From an uncultured Alphaproteobacteria bacterium (GTDB lineage Bacteria > Pseudomonadota > Alphaproteobacteria > HIMB59 > GCA-002718135), in assembly GCA_902621855.1 (NCBI GenBank), contig CACNNQ010000001.1:62001-126000 (forward strand): a DNA stretch of 64,000 bases, read 5' to 3'. The number at the start of each line of letters is the position of its first letter. The stretch's first letter is position 1. A program made the translations under genes and the position numbers. Below, in pieces: positions 8,131-16,166 of the stretch. The notes beneath the pieces are model-generated. The model had not been told where the DNA came from and searched no databases. It saw nothing but the letters and a program-made list of their open reading frames with translations.

Positions 8131-9105
8131 ATGATTAAAAAAATTGGAGTAGTGTTAAGTCTTACTATTTCTTTTATTTTTGTAAATCTATCTGCACATG
8201 CTGAGGAATATGTAATGGTAGGTTTTTATAACGAACACCCAGTCTTCATCCCTGATCATCACTTTTTTCATGAACATGGAAAAAAACTAGGTGTTAAAAC
8301 AAGAGTTGTTGGACCGCCTGATGGCAATGTTCCACAAATGATAACAGCCTTAGAACAAGTAATAGCTTCTAATCCAGCTGGAATAGTTCTTTTGGGAGTT
8401 AATGATTCATTAAATGTTCTTGTTGATGAAGCTATGAATAAAGGTATTCCAGTTGTTACTTGGGACTCTGATATTCCAAGCAGCAGAAGAATCACGCATG
8501 TTGGAACTAACTGGGCACAGCTAGGAGATAAACTAGCTGAGGCTGCTTATGAGTCAACTGGAGGAAAAGGAAAAGCTGCAATGGTTGGCCTTGTAGGTGC
8601 AAGTCATATGGAAGCTGCTTTTGCTAACTTTAAGGCCTGGATAGCTGCAAATGCTCCAGACATGGAAGTACTACCTGTATTTGATGACGAGGCTGTTGTT
8701 GCAAAAGCACACAGTGTTACGGCCGCCCTTATTCAAAAACATCCAGACATTGCTGTAATAGCAGGTTTCAATGGAAGTTCTGGAGGAGGTATTTGTCCTG
8801 CAGTAAGAGAAGCTGGTAGGTCTGGAGATATCAAAGTAGTAATTAACGATATCCTTCCTGCGCACATGGAATGTTTAAAAGAGGGAACAGCTCAGTATAT
8901 TGTTGGACAAAAAAGACATATATTTGGACCAATCGCTCTTCAAACATTATACGACATTAACCATTCTGGAATAAGCTTTACTGATCGTGATAGCGAATTA
9001 GAAATTTTCCCAGCTCCTGACAAAATCGATACTGGATTTTTAGTTGTAACTGAGGATAATTTTTCAGACATGGACCAAATGGTTAAAAATTTAGAAAAAT
9101 TATAA
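8131..9105 (+). CDS. Sugar ABC transporter substrate-binding protein (ribose type)
   Basis: 324 residues. The ATG at 8131 is chosen over an in-frame ATG at 8119 because a strong ribosome binding site, GGGAGGT, lies at 8121-8127. A signal peptide ends near AHA-EE (residue 24). The mature part is a Peripla_BP_4/RbsB-type periplasmic binding protein: VMVGFYNEHPVF, the GIPVVTWDSD hinge-side segment, and a ribose-family GFNGSSGGG region. It captures a sugar in the periplasm and delivers it to the permease. It is the first gene of a five-gene operon and is separated from the ATPase gene by a hairpin, which likely gives it excess expression. The sugar cannot be read from sequence. Confidence 0.9.
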   Translation: MIKKIGVVLSLTISFIFVNLSAHAEEYVMVGFYNEHPVFIPDHHFFHEHGKKLGVKTRVVGPPDGNVPQMITALEQVIASNPAGIVLLGVNDSLNVLVDEAMNKGIPVVTWDSDIPSSRRITHVGTNWAQLGDKLAEAAYESTGGKGKAAMVGLVGASHMEAAFANFKAWIAANAPDMEVLPVFDDEAVVAKAHSVTAALIQKHPDIAVIAGFNGSSGGGICPAVREAGRSGDIKVVINDILPAHMECLKEGTAQYIVGQKRHIFGPIALQTLYDINHSGISFTDRDSELEIFPAPDKIDTGFLVVTEDNFSDMDQMVKNLEKL

Positions 9106-9118
9106 AATAAATATTTTT

Positions 9119-9147
9119 GAGGGTTGCAACGCAACCCTCATTTTTTT
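9119..9147 (+). terminator. Intra-operon hairpin with T tract (attenuator)
   Basis: A 9-bp perfect stem GAGGGTTGC / GCAACCCTC with an AAC loop, followed by A and seven T residues. It has the form of an intrinsic terminator but lies inside the operon, ending 3 nt before the ATPase start codon. Such hairpins behind binding-protein genes typically stabilise the upstream message and reduce transporter gene expression. Confidence 0.8.
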
Positions 9148-9150
9148 AAA

Positions 9151-10635
9151 ATGTTATTAGAAGCAAAAAAAATTAGTAAAAAATTCCCAGGTGTTCAGGC
9201 ATTAAAAGACGTAGACTTTAATTTAAAAGCTGGAGAGGTTCATGCAATTATTGGAGAAAATGGTGCTGGCAAAAGCACATTGATGCACATTTTATCTGGT
9301 ATTTATGAGCACGACAGTGGTGAGTTTTATATAAACAACAAACTTACAAAACTTAACTCATTTCAAAAAGCTAAAAAAAATGGTATTTCAATCGTATTCC
9401 AAGAAAGAAGTTTATTTCCTAACTTATCAATTGAAGAGAATATTTTTGGTGCATCGCCACCTAAAAATAAAAATATATTTTTCCAAATTGATTGGACTAA
9501 TCTTTCTAAAAAAGCGCAAGAATATTTAGATCAACTCAATATGACAATTAACAAAAAGGTTTTAGTAGGAGAACTTTCTGTTGCAAGACAGCAAATGATT
9601 GAAATAGCTAAAGCTATATCTAATGATTTTAAAATATTAATTTTAGACGAGCCGACAGCTTCAATTACTTTACAGGAAACTGAAGTTTTATTTGAATTAA
9701 TAAATGAGTTTAAAAAAGAAGGTAGAAGCATAATTTATATATCACACAGACTGAAAGAAATAAAAAAAATTGCTGATAGAGTTTCAGTTCTGAAAGATGG
9801 AGAATATGTCGGAACTTTTAACTCCCCTGATGTAGATATAGATTTTCTAGTAAATAAAATGCTCGGCAGAAGTTTAGAAAATAAAAAATTCAATGATATA
9901 AGTTCATCTGAAGATGAAATAGTCCTAAGTTTAAGAAATTTTAATGGTCATGGATTTAAAGATATAAATTTAGATTTATTTAAAGGTGAAATTCTAACTC
10001 TGACTGGCTTAAGTGGCGCAGGTAGAACAGAGCTAGCATATGCAATATTTGGATATGTTCCTGCCTTAAATGGACAAATAAAAATTTACAACAAAGACTC
10101 CAAAATCAATCATCCAAAAGATGCTATTGCAAATGGCATTGGTTATCTTTCTGAAAATAGAAAAGAGCTAGGTCTATTCATTGGAATGGAATATAGAGAA
10201 AATATTGAATCAAACAACCTTGATAAATTTACCAAAAATTATATCATTAATTGGGGTAAGAGAGATAAAGTTTCAAATGAGTTGAAAGATAAATTTGATA
10301 TTAAAATACCACATATCCAACAGTTAGTTTTAAATTTAAGCGGAGGCAATCAGCAAAAAGTAAGTATTTCAAAATGGATATATGCAAATTTAAATATTTT
10401 AATTGTTGATGAACCAACAATAGGTGTTGATGTAGGTGCAAAATTTGCAATATATAAAATTTTAAAAGAAATAACTAATAATGGGGTTAGTGTTTTAATG
10501 ATAAGCTCAGATATAAATGAAACACTTAATATAAGTGATAGAATTTTAGTGATGTTTGATGGTAAAATTAACGGAGAATTAAAATCAGATGAAGCAAATG
10601 AAGAAAAAATTCTCAAAATGGCATCAGGATTATAA
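9151..10635 (+). CDS. Sugar ABC transporter ATP-binding protein (RbsA/MglA type, two ABC domains)
   Basis: 494 residues with two ATPase domains. The first has Walker A GENGAGKST (35-43), LSVARQQMIEIAKA as signature and LILDEPTAS as Walker B. The second has a degenerate P-loop (GLSGAGRTE) but a good LSGGNQQKVSISKW signature and LIVDEPTIGVDVGA, the usual arrangement in RbsA/XylG/MglA. I start at ATG 9151; an upstream TTG in frame lies inside the terminator-like hairpin. No Shine-Dalgarno sequence is apparent, so translation may be weak. The stop overlaps the permease start (TAATG). It powers import of the sugar bound by the upstream binding protein. Confidence 0.92.
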   Translation: MLLEAKKISKKFPGVQALKDVDFNLKAGEVHAIIGENGAGKSTLMHILSGIYEHDSGEFYINNKLTKLNSFQKAKKNGISIVFQERSLFPNLSIEENIFGASPPKNKNIFFQIDWTNLSKKAQEYLDQLNMTINKKVLVGELSVARQQMIEIAKAISNDFKILILDEPTASITLQETEVLFELINEFKKEGRSIIYISHRLKEIKKIADRVSVLKDGEYVGTFNSPDVDIDFLVNKMLGRSLENKKFNDISSSEDEIVLSLRNFNGHGFKDINLDLFKGEILTLTGLSGAGRTELAYAIFGYVPALNGQIKIYNKDSKINHPKDAIANGIGYLSENRKELGLFIGMEYRENIESNNLDKFTKNYIINWGKRDKVSNELKDKFDIKIPHIQQLVLNLSGGNQQKVSISKWIYANLNILIVDEPTIGVDVGAKFAIYKILKEITNNGVSVLMISSDINETLNISDRILVMFDGKINGELKSDEANEEKILKMASGL

Positions 10636-11579
10636 TGAATAATATTTTAAAAATTATTATCTCAAATAGAACAATTTTTCTTCTTGTTCTCATGTTTGTT
10701 TTTTCAATTATAGCGACAATATTTTTAGGTTCAAAATTTGCAAGTTTAGCTAATTTAAAAGCTGTGATACTTGGGCAAACATCCATAGCAATAATGACTA
10801 TAGGTATGATGGCATTATTAATAAGTGGTGTGTTCGACTTGTCGGTAGGATCAATATTTGCTTTAGGATCAGTTTTTTGTGGCTATTTAATTAAAAGTGT
10901 TGGATTGCCCTATCCAATTGCTATGATTTTAGCATTATGTGGCTGCGGTCTTCTAGGAGCAGTCAATGCATTTATTATTACAAAAATGCATGTAAATGCG
11001 TTGATAACAACCTTAGCGACAATGGGTATTTTTAAAGGGTTAGCGATCATCATAGGTGGAGCAGGTATTATGGGCCTTCCAAAAGAATTTATATATTTTG
11101 GAAGAACTGATTTTTTAGGAGTCCCATCTCCAATTTGGTACTTCTTAATTATACTTGTTGTCTTTTCATATCTTTTTAGCAATGTTGCATATTTTAGAAA
11201 ATATTATTTTGTTGGTGGAAATGAAAAAGCTGCCACACTTTCTGGGATTAGTGTAAATCACATTCGTTTTACAGGATATATTTTGTCTGGATTACTAGCA
11301 GGTTTTGGAGGAGTTTTACATGCATCAAGACTTGGAGCTTCTATACCCTTAGCAGGTAGTGGTTTAGAACTTCAAGTCATTGCTGCCGCAGTTGTTGGAG
11401 GAGCAAGTTTAGTGGGTGGCAAAGGTACTATTTTTGGCGGCGTCTTAGGAGCAATGTTTTTGGCATTGGTATTTAACGTTTTTGTAATTACTGGTGTATC
11501 AGCATATTGGATACCAGTAGTAAATGGTGCCATTCTTATATTAGCAGTTTATTTTCATGTTGTATTTAAAAAGGAATAA
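10635..11579 (+). CDS. Sugar ABC transporter permease (RbsC type)
   Basis: 314 residues, largely hydrophobic, with about eight to ten membrane helices. The family motif region AAAVVGGASLVGGKGTIFGGVLGA near residues 250-275 (quoted in part: GGASLVGGKGTIFGG) and ISGVFDLSVGSIFALG near 60-75 are typical of BPD_transp_2 RbsC/XylH permeases. Only one permease gene is present, so the channel is probably a homodimer, as in ribose and xylose transporters. It starts on the stop codon of the ATPase gene and ends directly against the dehydrogenase gene, indicating tight co-translation. Confidence 0.92.
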   Translation: MNNILKIIISNRTIFLLVLMFVFSIIATIFLGSKFASLANLKAVILGQTSIAIMTIGMMALLISGVFDLSVGSIFALGSVFCGYLIKSVGLPYPIAMILALCGCGLLGAVNAFIITKMHVNALITTLATMGIFKGLAIIIGGAGIMGLPKEFIYFGRTDFLGVPSPIWYFLIILVVFSYLFSNVAYFRKYYFVGGNEKAATLSGISVNHIRFTGYILSGLLAGFGGVLHASRLGASIPLAGSGLELQVIAAAVVGGASLVGGKGTIFGGVLGAMFLALVFNVFVITGVSAYWIPVVNGAILILAVYFHVVFKKE

Positions 11580-12344
11580 ATGACATCGATTTACAAAAGT
11601 CTTGAAAATAAAATCGTTATCATAACTGGCGGTTCCCAAGGTATAGGAAAATCAATGGTATCTGAATTTGTTAAGCAAAAAAGTAAAGTATATTTTCTTG
11701 ATATTGATAAAGAAGGAGCATTGAAACTAATAGATGAATTAGAAAAACAAAATTTGAAAAAACCATTTTTTTATGAATGTAATATTACGAATTTTAAGGA
11801 GTTAACCTCAGTTATTGAAAAAATTGGGGAAGAGAATGGTGTAATTGATGTACTTATTAATAATGCTGCAAATGATCAAAGACATAAAATTCAAGATGTT
11901 GATGAAAAATTATGGAAAGATAGAATAGATATAAATTTATCTCATTCATTTTTTGCAATTAAATCCTCCATTCCTTACTTAAAAAAATCAAAATCAGCCT
12001 CTGTCATAAATTTTAGTTCTATTAATTGGGTTATTGGATCAAAAGATACGATTGTTTATCAAGCAGCAAAATCAGCAGTATTTGGATTAACGAAAGGTTT
12101 TGCAAGAGAACTTGGCGAATATCGTATTAGAGTTAACGCCATAGTGCCGGGATGGATAATAACTGAACGTCAATTAGAACTTTGGCTCACACCAGAGTTA
12201 GATAAATGGCGATCTGAACAACAATCTTTACCAGATAAAGTATATCCAGATGATGTAGCAAAATTAGCTCTTTTTTTGGGATCTAATGATAGTAAAATGA
12301 TTACTGCTCAATTTCACAAAATTGATGGTGGGTGGATGAATTAA
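11580..12344 (+). CDS. Short-chain dehydrogenase, D-xylose/aldose 1-dehydrogenase-like
   Basis: 254 residues of the classical SDR family. The cofactor motif TGGSQGIG is at 16-23, NNAA at 94-97, and the Ser-Tyr-Lys triad at about Ser147, Tyr160 and Lys164 (YQAAK). From memory, its pattern (NDxRHK near 98-103, the RQ...W.TPE segment, and the IDGGW end) resembles Caulobacter D-xylose 1-dehydrogenase of the Weimberg pathway and related aldose dehydrogenases. It probably oxidises an imported sugar at C1 to a lactone using NAD(P). It directly follows the permease gene and overlaps the next start by 1 nt. No lactonase or sugar-acid dehydratase is in the window, so the pathway is incomplete here. Confidence 0.82.
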   Translation: MTSIYKSLENKIVIITGGSQGIGKSMVSEFVKQKSKVYFLDIDKEGALKLIDELEKQNLKKPFFYECNITNFKELTSVIEKIGEENGVIDVLINNAANDQRHKIQDVDEKLWKDRIDINLSHSFFAIKSSIPYLKKSKSASVINFSSINWVIGSKDTIVYQAAKSAVFGLTKGFARELGEYRIRVNAIVPGWIITERQLELWLTPELDKWRSEQQSLPDKVYPDDVAKLALFLGSNDSKMITAQFHKIDGGWMN

Positions 12345-13189
12345 TGAAAAAAAAATACAAACGAGTTTATTCAATTAGTTTAGAGCCTGGGTATAGAAAC
12401 TATACTGTAAGGGATTTAATTGAAAATAAAGGTAAGAAACAACTAACGCAAATTCATGTTGCAACTCCAGAAGAAGCAAAAGCTGCGGAAGAAGCTGGTA
12501 TTGATTTACTTTTAGTAAGAGTGTGTCCAGAATTACATGAGATTAGAAAAGCAGCCCCAAAAACTTTTATTACTGTTTCGGTACCTTTTATTAAATACTC
12601 ATCAAAGGAAGAAATTGTTAAAGACTCTCTTGAAATTATTGATATGGGATTTGATTCAATAACTTGTGGTTCATGGAATTTAGATTTTATGAAATATTTG
12701 AATGGTTTTAAAATTCCTTTTCAAGGTCACGCAGGACTTGTGCCAAGACGATCTACTTGGATTGGAGGTATGAAAGCTTATGCAAAAAATGCAGAAGAAG
12801 CTATTCAACTATTTAAAGATATTAAAGATATTGAAGATACAGGTGCTTGGGGAGTTGAGGTAGAATGTGTGCCTGAAGAAGTTCTTGGCGAAATTTCCAA
12901 AAATACTTCACTCGTAACTATATCAATTGGTTCTGGTAAAAAATCAGATGTACAATTTTTATTCTCTGAAGATATTCTAGGAAGCAGTAGTATTCCTCTA
13001 CCTAGACATGCAAAGCAATATAGAAATTTCAAAAAATATTATGACAAAATGCAAAAAGAACGAATAGAAGCCTTTAAAGAATTTAAAAATGATGTTTCAA
13101 AAAAATCATTTCCATCTAAAAAACATGTTATTGGTATTGATGCTAAAGAACTATCTAATTTGAAAAAATATCTAAAAGATTATGATTGA
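12344..13189 (+). CDS. PanB-fold (ketopantoate hydroxymethyltransferase-like) protein lacking the metal ligands
   Basis: 281 residues, starting at ATG 12344 on the dehydrogenase stop (TAATG). The barrel aligns with PanB: VPFIKY (80-85), GHAGLVP (128-134), GGMKAY (141-146), VECVPEE (172-178) and ISIGSG (193-198). Against E. coli PanB recalled from memory, GDS reads RVC, so Asp45 becomes Val60 and Ser46 Cys61. Asp84 aligns with Ser79, Lys112 with Ser105 and Glu114 with Thr107, while His136 (His129) and Glu181 (Glu174) remain. About 20 residues after the GDS loop are deleted. It is therefore unlikely to make ketopantoate. Its place behind a sugar dehydrogenase suggests a sugar-acid role, perhaps an aldolase-like step; that is inference. 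Confidence 0.72.
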   Translation: MKKKYKRVYSISLEPGYRNYTVRDLIENKGKKQLTQIHVATPEEAKAAEEAGIDLLLVRVCPELHEIRKAAPKTFITVSVPFIKYSSKEEIVKDSLEIIDMGFDSITCGSWNLDFMKYLNGFKIPFQGHAGLVPRRSTWIGGMKAYAKNAEEAIQLFKDIKDIEDTGAWGVEVECVPEEVLGEISKNTSLVTISIGSGKKSDVQFLFSEDILGSSSIPLPRHAKQYRNFKKYYDKMQKERIEAFKEFKNDVSKKSFPSKKHVIGIDAKELSNLKKYLKDYD

Positions 13190-13254
13190 ACACATTCTAC
13201 AATTTGTTTAATTATTGATTAGAACTATATTTACTCTATACATTGAAAGGTATT

Positions 13255-13329
13255 TGGGGCGTCGCCAAGCGGTAAGGCACCGGTTTTTGGAGTCGGCATT
13301 CGTAGGTTCGAATCCTACCGCCCCAGCCA
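13255..13329 (+). tRNA. tRNA-Gln (anticodon UUG)
   Basis: A complete 75-nt cloverleaf with CCA encoded at 13327-13329. The acceptor stem TGGGGCG pairs with CGCCCCA, the D stem is GCC/GGC, the anticodon stem CCGGT/GTCGG carries loop TTTTGGA with anticodon TTG, and the T arm is GTAGG-TTCGAAT-CCTAC. Confidence 0.95.
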
Positions 13330-13358
13330 AATATAAGCTAATATACATTTAGAAATAG

Positions 13359-13922
13359 CTAGTATTTAAAAAAAATATTTTCAATTAATGTTATAGATTT
13401 ATTGAAATGATCTACAAGCGTCTGAAGTAAATTTATGTTAAATTTTTCATCTTGCTCAATCCCCCAGATATATTTTTTTTTTATCCATCCACTATAATCA
13501 TTATTGATTATTTTACATTTATCAACTTTACATTTAGAAATAAGTACAACTGCTCCTTTTTCTATTTCTCCAATTTTTTTACTTTCAATACTATTGAAAA
13601 TAATAACTTTTTTTTCGCTTTCACTTACTACAACACCATATCTTTCAGCTCTAATTAAACTTTTATGAACCCATCCGATGTTATCTTTAAAATCAATTAT
13701 TTTTCTCCAATCTTCAAATTCATCTATTATTTTTATAGGGAAATTAGCTACGTTATATACTAGAATAATCGGATAGTTTTTACTTGGACCGACTCTTAGG
13801 TTTGATTCATCTGACTTAAGAGAGACATACCTGGGTAGTTTTAAGCCGGTTTCAACACCAATATTATTTCCGTATCCAAATGATGTTAATAAAATAAATG
13901 ATAAAAAAATTAAGAGCCTCAT
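13359..13922 (-). CDS. Exported SH3-domain protein
   Basis: 187 residues from the ATG at 13922, chosen because it gives a clean signal peptide (MRLLIFLSFILLTSFGYG); an upstream ATG at 13943 adds seven residues. The mature part has two bacterial SH3-like (SH3b) segments. The first shows LKSDESNLRVGPSKNYP and a GWVHKSLI end (residues 30-90). The second covers about 95-155 and ends GWIKKKYIWGIE. This is the common alphaproteobacterial periplasmic SH3 protein, thought to bind cell wall or protein ligands. It is convergent with tRNA-Gln and adjoins the tRNA-Arg insertion. No enzymatic domain is present. Confidence 0.82.
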   Translation of the reverse strand: MRLLIFLSFILLTSFGYGNNIGVETGLKLPRYVSLKSDESNLRVGPSKNYPIILVYNVANFPIKIIDEFEDWRKIIDFKDNIGWVHKSLIRAERYGVVVSESEKKVIIFNSIESKKIGEIEKGAVVLISKCKVDKCKIINNDYSGWIKKKYIWGIEQDEKFNINLLQTLVDHFNKSITLIENIFFKY

Positions 13923-13976
13923 TTTATATTCATAAAGTAGCACACTTTGACATTAAAGTGTATAATATCATTTAAT

Positions 13977-14021
13977 GCGCCCGTAGCTCAATTGGATAGA
14001 GCGTATGACTACGGATCATAA
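13977..14021 (+). repeat. Truncated tRNA-Arg 5' half (left attachment-site copy)
   Basis: These 45 nt match the first 45 nt of the intact tRNA-Arg at 16400 with one difference: C at 13982 where the intact gene has T. The last 39 nt (13983-14021) are identical. The copy stops just after the anticodon stem and then diverges, so it cannot fold into a tRNA. Its C6 would pair perfectly with the 3' acceptor strand of the intact gene, suggesting this is the original 5' half displaced by the insertion. Confidence 0.85.
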
Positions 14022-14205
14022 TTATACGATTACTCTAGACTTTGATCTACTTGTCATAACTACCAAGAATGTTTTAATTTCTTAACTTTTTTCATTTTTC
14101 TTTTATCAGGAATACTATTCGTTTGGAAACTTGGTGGTACCATGGTGGTACCATGCAATAGGGACGTATTATGAAACTAACAAATAAAATAGTTGAACAA
14201 CATAT
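14022..14205. other. Left end of the insertion, no intact gene
   Basis: Apart from the GGTGGTACCAT tandem repeat at 14133-14155 and the 12-codon frame at 14171-14209, I see no gene or RNA here. The sequence directly after the tRNA fragment does not match the tRNA 3' half. Confidence 0.6.
14133..14155. repeat. Tandem 11-bp repeat, left copy (GGTGGTACCAT x2 + G)
   Basis: Two head-to-tail units at 14133-14143 and 14144-14154 plus G. The same 23 bp recur exactly at 16329-16351. Each unit contains the self-complementary octamer TGGTACCA. The position 112 bp inside the left tRNA fragment fits a recombinase or excisionase binding site. Confidence 0.8.
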
Positions 14206-14209
14206 TTAA
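14171..14209 (+). pseudogene. Possible integrase start remnant (12 codons)
   Basis: ATG at 14171 opens MKLTNKIVEQHI and then stops. An MKLT(D/N)-type beginning directly inside an attachment site is reminiscent of tyrosine integrase genes, but twelve codons are too few to be sure. It overlaps the end of the convergent 593-codon gene by 4 nt. It may simply be chance. Confidence 0.25.
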
Positions 14210-15987
14210 AAGCTACATATCTCTTTTTTAACAATCTTCCATTGACCATCTAACTTGCCAGTTTTTTTATTACACCAATTATTTTTAAAAGGAAAAACTA
14301 AGAAAAGATAATCTTTATTATTTTGATTTATTTTACCAAAATATAAATTTTTGTCTAAATTAGAAGGTAATTTATCCTTTGATTTTACTTTTTCTCCACT
14401 TAATCTTAGAATATGGGTAAGTAGTTTATAATCATCTTCATTATAATTCTCAAATTCTTGTAATTGCCAGGTGAATTTCTTTAGATCAATTATTTTATTA
14501 AAATTGGTTATTCTACTTAAAGAACTCTCTGAGCTTTCTAATAGTAAATTTGCATAAATATAAAATTTATTTTTACCCAAAGCGATGAAAGATGGATTAT
14601 TTGTATTATCCCATTGTCTATTAGTTGTTTTTTTATTTCCTCCACCAACTATTTTAAAAACATTATTAGTTTTTTGAATAATATAGAGTCCACGTGGGTA
14701 TGCCTTTTCATCATCTTTAACAATAATAGAAAGGATATATTTATTATTTTCTATATCATTAATTTTTATAGCAGGATTTTTATTAAATATGTCAATTTGA
14801 GAATTTATTATTCCTTTTTTAGATAAAAAACATTGAGTATTTAATCCCATATGCTGACTATTTGCTTCTTCTAGAAAAGACAAAGGAAAATATTTTGATA
14901 GTTTTGTTACATTTTCATGATTTGGAAAACGTGAAGCATAAGCATAAAACCAAAGCATACGGCTACCATATCCATTTATTACTTGATTATAATAAGTTAA
15001 ATCTTTCCAATTTTGAGTGCGACCCTCTTGTCCAATTAATTCTTTAGCATAGTTGAACATTAAATTTTTATCTGACAATGCATCAGCAAAGAATTTTACG
15101 GCATCATGAATATTTTTATTATTTTTTTTTGATTTATAGGAATAAAGATCATAACCTTGAATATAATACGCTTCAGCTATTCCAATTATATCATTTAAAT
15201 TATGAGCATAATACTTCCAAGAATGTGACCCTCGCACCGCTTCTTTCCATAATGCTCCATCTTTTTTTAAATCATCAATTATAAATTTATAATATTTAGA
15301 ACCATCAATAAAATCGTTATTATTGTTTTTTAATATTGAATAAAGAGTTTTTACTTGAATACCTGAAGAAGTATGATTTTGACATCCACCGTGCTCTTTT
15401 TTTTCTATGAATTTATCATTATGTATACATTGTTTAGTATTCATAGTTTTATGAGATCTATAGGGCTTATATACTTTATCTATCCATTTTAATATTTTAT
15501 CAAAATCACTACTATTAATTTGATTATTAATTTTTAAAACAGACAAAGAATATAAAATAATATCTAAATTATCTTTTGTATTCAAAAGCGTGTTCATAAA
15601 GTAAACATCATTTTTATTCTTAGTTTTTGTCATATAATTATTTTTTGCTAAATGCAAAATTGCTTCTTTAATATTTTTTGCATCTAAATCACTTTGAGTT
15701 TGATAATATTTTGACATGTATGAAAAAAGACTGAATGGAATAAAATTCCATTCTTTTATATTTTCATCATCTGTGTTTTTTGGAATCTTCTTATTTAAAA
15801 ATTGATTAATAGAAATTGTATTTTTGTTTCTAGATACACAAAGGCTTTTAATTATTTCTTTATTATTTATTTCACTAAACCTTTCATCAATTGATGGAAC
15901 TAATTTATATGGTTTATTAATTATATAATCATCAGCATATAATTTTAGTGAAAAAAAAATAATTAATAAATAAAAGATATTTTTCAT
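14206..15987 (-). CDS. Exported protein, possible alginate-lyase-like (alpha/alpha toroid) enzyme
   Basis: 593 residues and the only large gene of the insertion. The N-terminus (MKNIFYLLIIFFSLKLYA) is a signal peptide. Residues about 95-390 are helical, with segments recalling alginate-lyase domains (PF05426-like): NHTSSGIQVKTLYSIL, the RGSHSWKYYAHNLNDIIG region, AYYIQGYDLYSYKS, DAVKFFADAL and RMLWFYAYASRFP. This would make it a periplasmic or secreted polysaccharide lyase. The C-terminal 200 residues look beta-rich and match nothing I recognise. The fold assignment rests on weak pattern resemblance; it could be another toroid-fold protein. AT-rich composition is like its neighbours. Confidence 0.45.
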   Translation of the reverse strand: MKNIFYLLIIFFSLKLYADDYIINKPYKLVPSIDERFSEINNKEIIKSLCVSRNKNTISINQFLNKKIPKNTDDENIKEWNFIPFSLFSYMSKYYQTQSDLDAKNIKEAILHLAKNNYMTKTKNKNDVYFMNTLLNTKDNLDIILYSLSVLKINNQINSSDFDKILKWIDKVYKPYRSHKTMNTKQCIHNDKFIEKKEHGGCQNHTSSGIQVKTLYSILKNNNNDFIDGSKYYKFIIDDLKKDGALWKEAVRGSHSWKYYAHNLNDIIGIAEAYYIQGYDLYSYKSKKNNKNIHDAVKFFADALSDKNLMFNYAKELIGQEGRTQNWKDLTYYNQVINGYGSRMLWFYAYASRFPNHENVTKLSKYFPLSFLEEANSQHMGLNTQCFLSKKGIINSQIDIFNKNPAIKINDIENNKYILSIIVKDDEKAYPRGLYIIQKTNNVFKIVGGGNKKTTNRQWDNTNNPSFIALGKNKFYIYANLLLESSESSLSRITNFNKIIDLKKFTWQLQEFENYNEDDYKLLTHILRLSGEKVKSKDKLPSNLDKNLYFGKINQNNKDYLFLVFPFKNNWCNKKTGKLDGQWKIVKKEICSF

Positions 15988-16013
15988 TAAATAACTTTTA
16001 GAACAAAAAAAAA

Positions 16014-16166
16014 TTAAATTATTATTACAAAATTGTAGTTATATATTTTACCAACAATAAAAAGTCCTGTTGAAACGGAAAACACTATTCCAATAGCATA
16101 AATTAAAGTCCCTATTCCTACTTCACTAAGCTCTAGAGAAGTTCTAATTAAAGCAAAATTTATCAC
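16014..16166 (-). CDS. Small hydrophobic ORF, possible gene remnant
   Basis: GTG at 16166 opens a 50-codon frame. It contains one long or two short membrane segments (GIGTLIYAIGIVFSVSTGLF), and the frame is blocked upstream by TAA. The amino-acid composition looks like a real membrane protein, but there is no ribosome binding site and no ATG. It could be the 3' end of a decayed membrane-protein gene or a small membrane peptide of the element. Confidence 0.3.
   Translation of the reverse strand: MINFALIRTSLELSEVGIGTLIYAIGIVFSVSTGLFIVGKIYNYNFVIII

Noticed and set aside
13977..14021. A second functional tRNA-Arg gene
   Set aside because: Only the 5' 45 nt are present; the variable arm, T arm and 3' acceptor strand do not follow, so it is a fragment.
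14133..14155. Vector or cloning-site contamination because the repeat contains KpnI and NcoI-like sequences
   Set aside because: The same 23 bp occur twice in a natural AT-rich context at both ends of the insertion, with no other vector sequence nearby.
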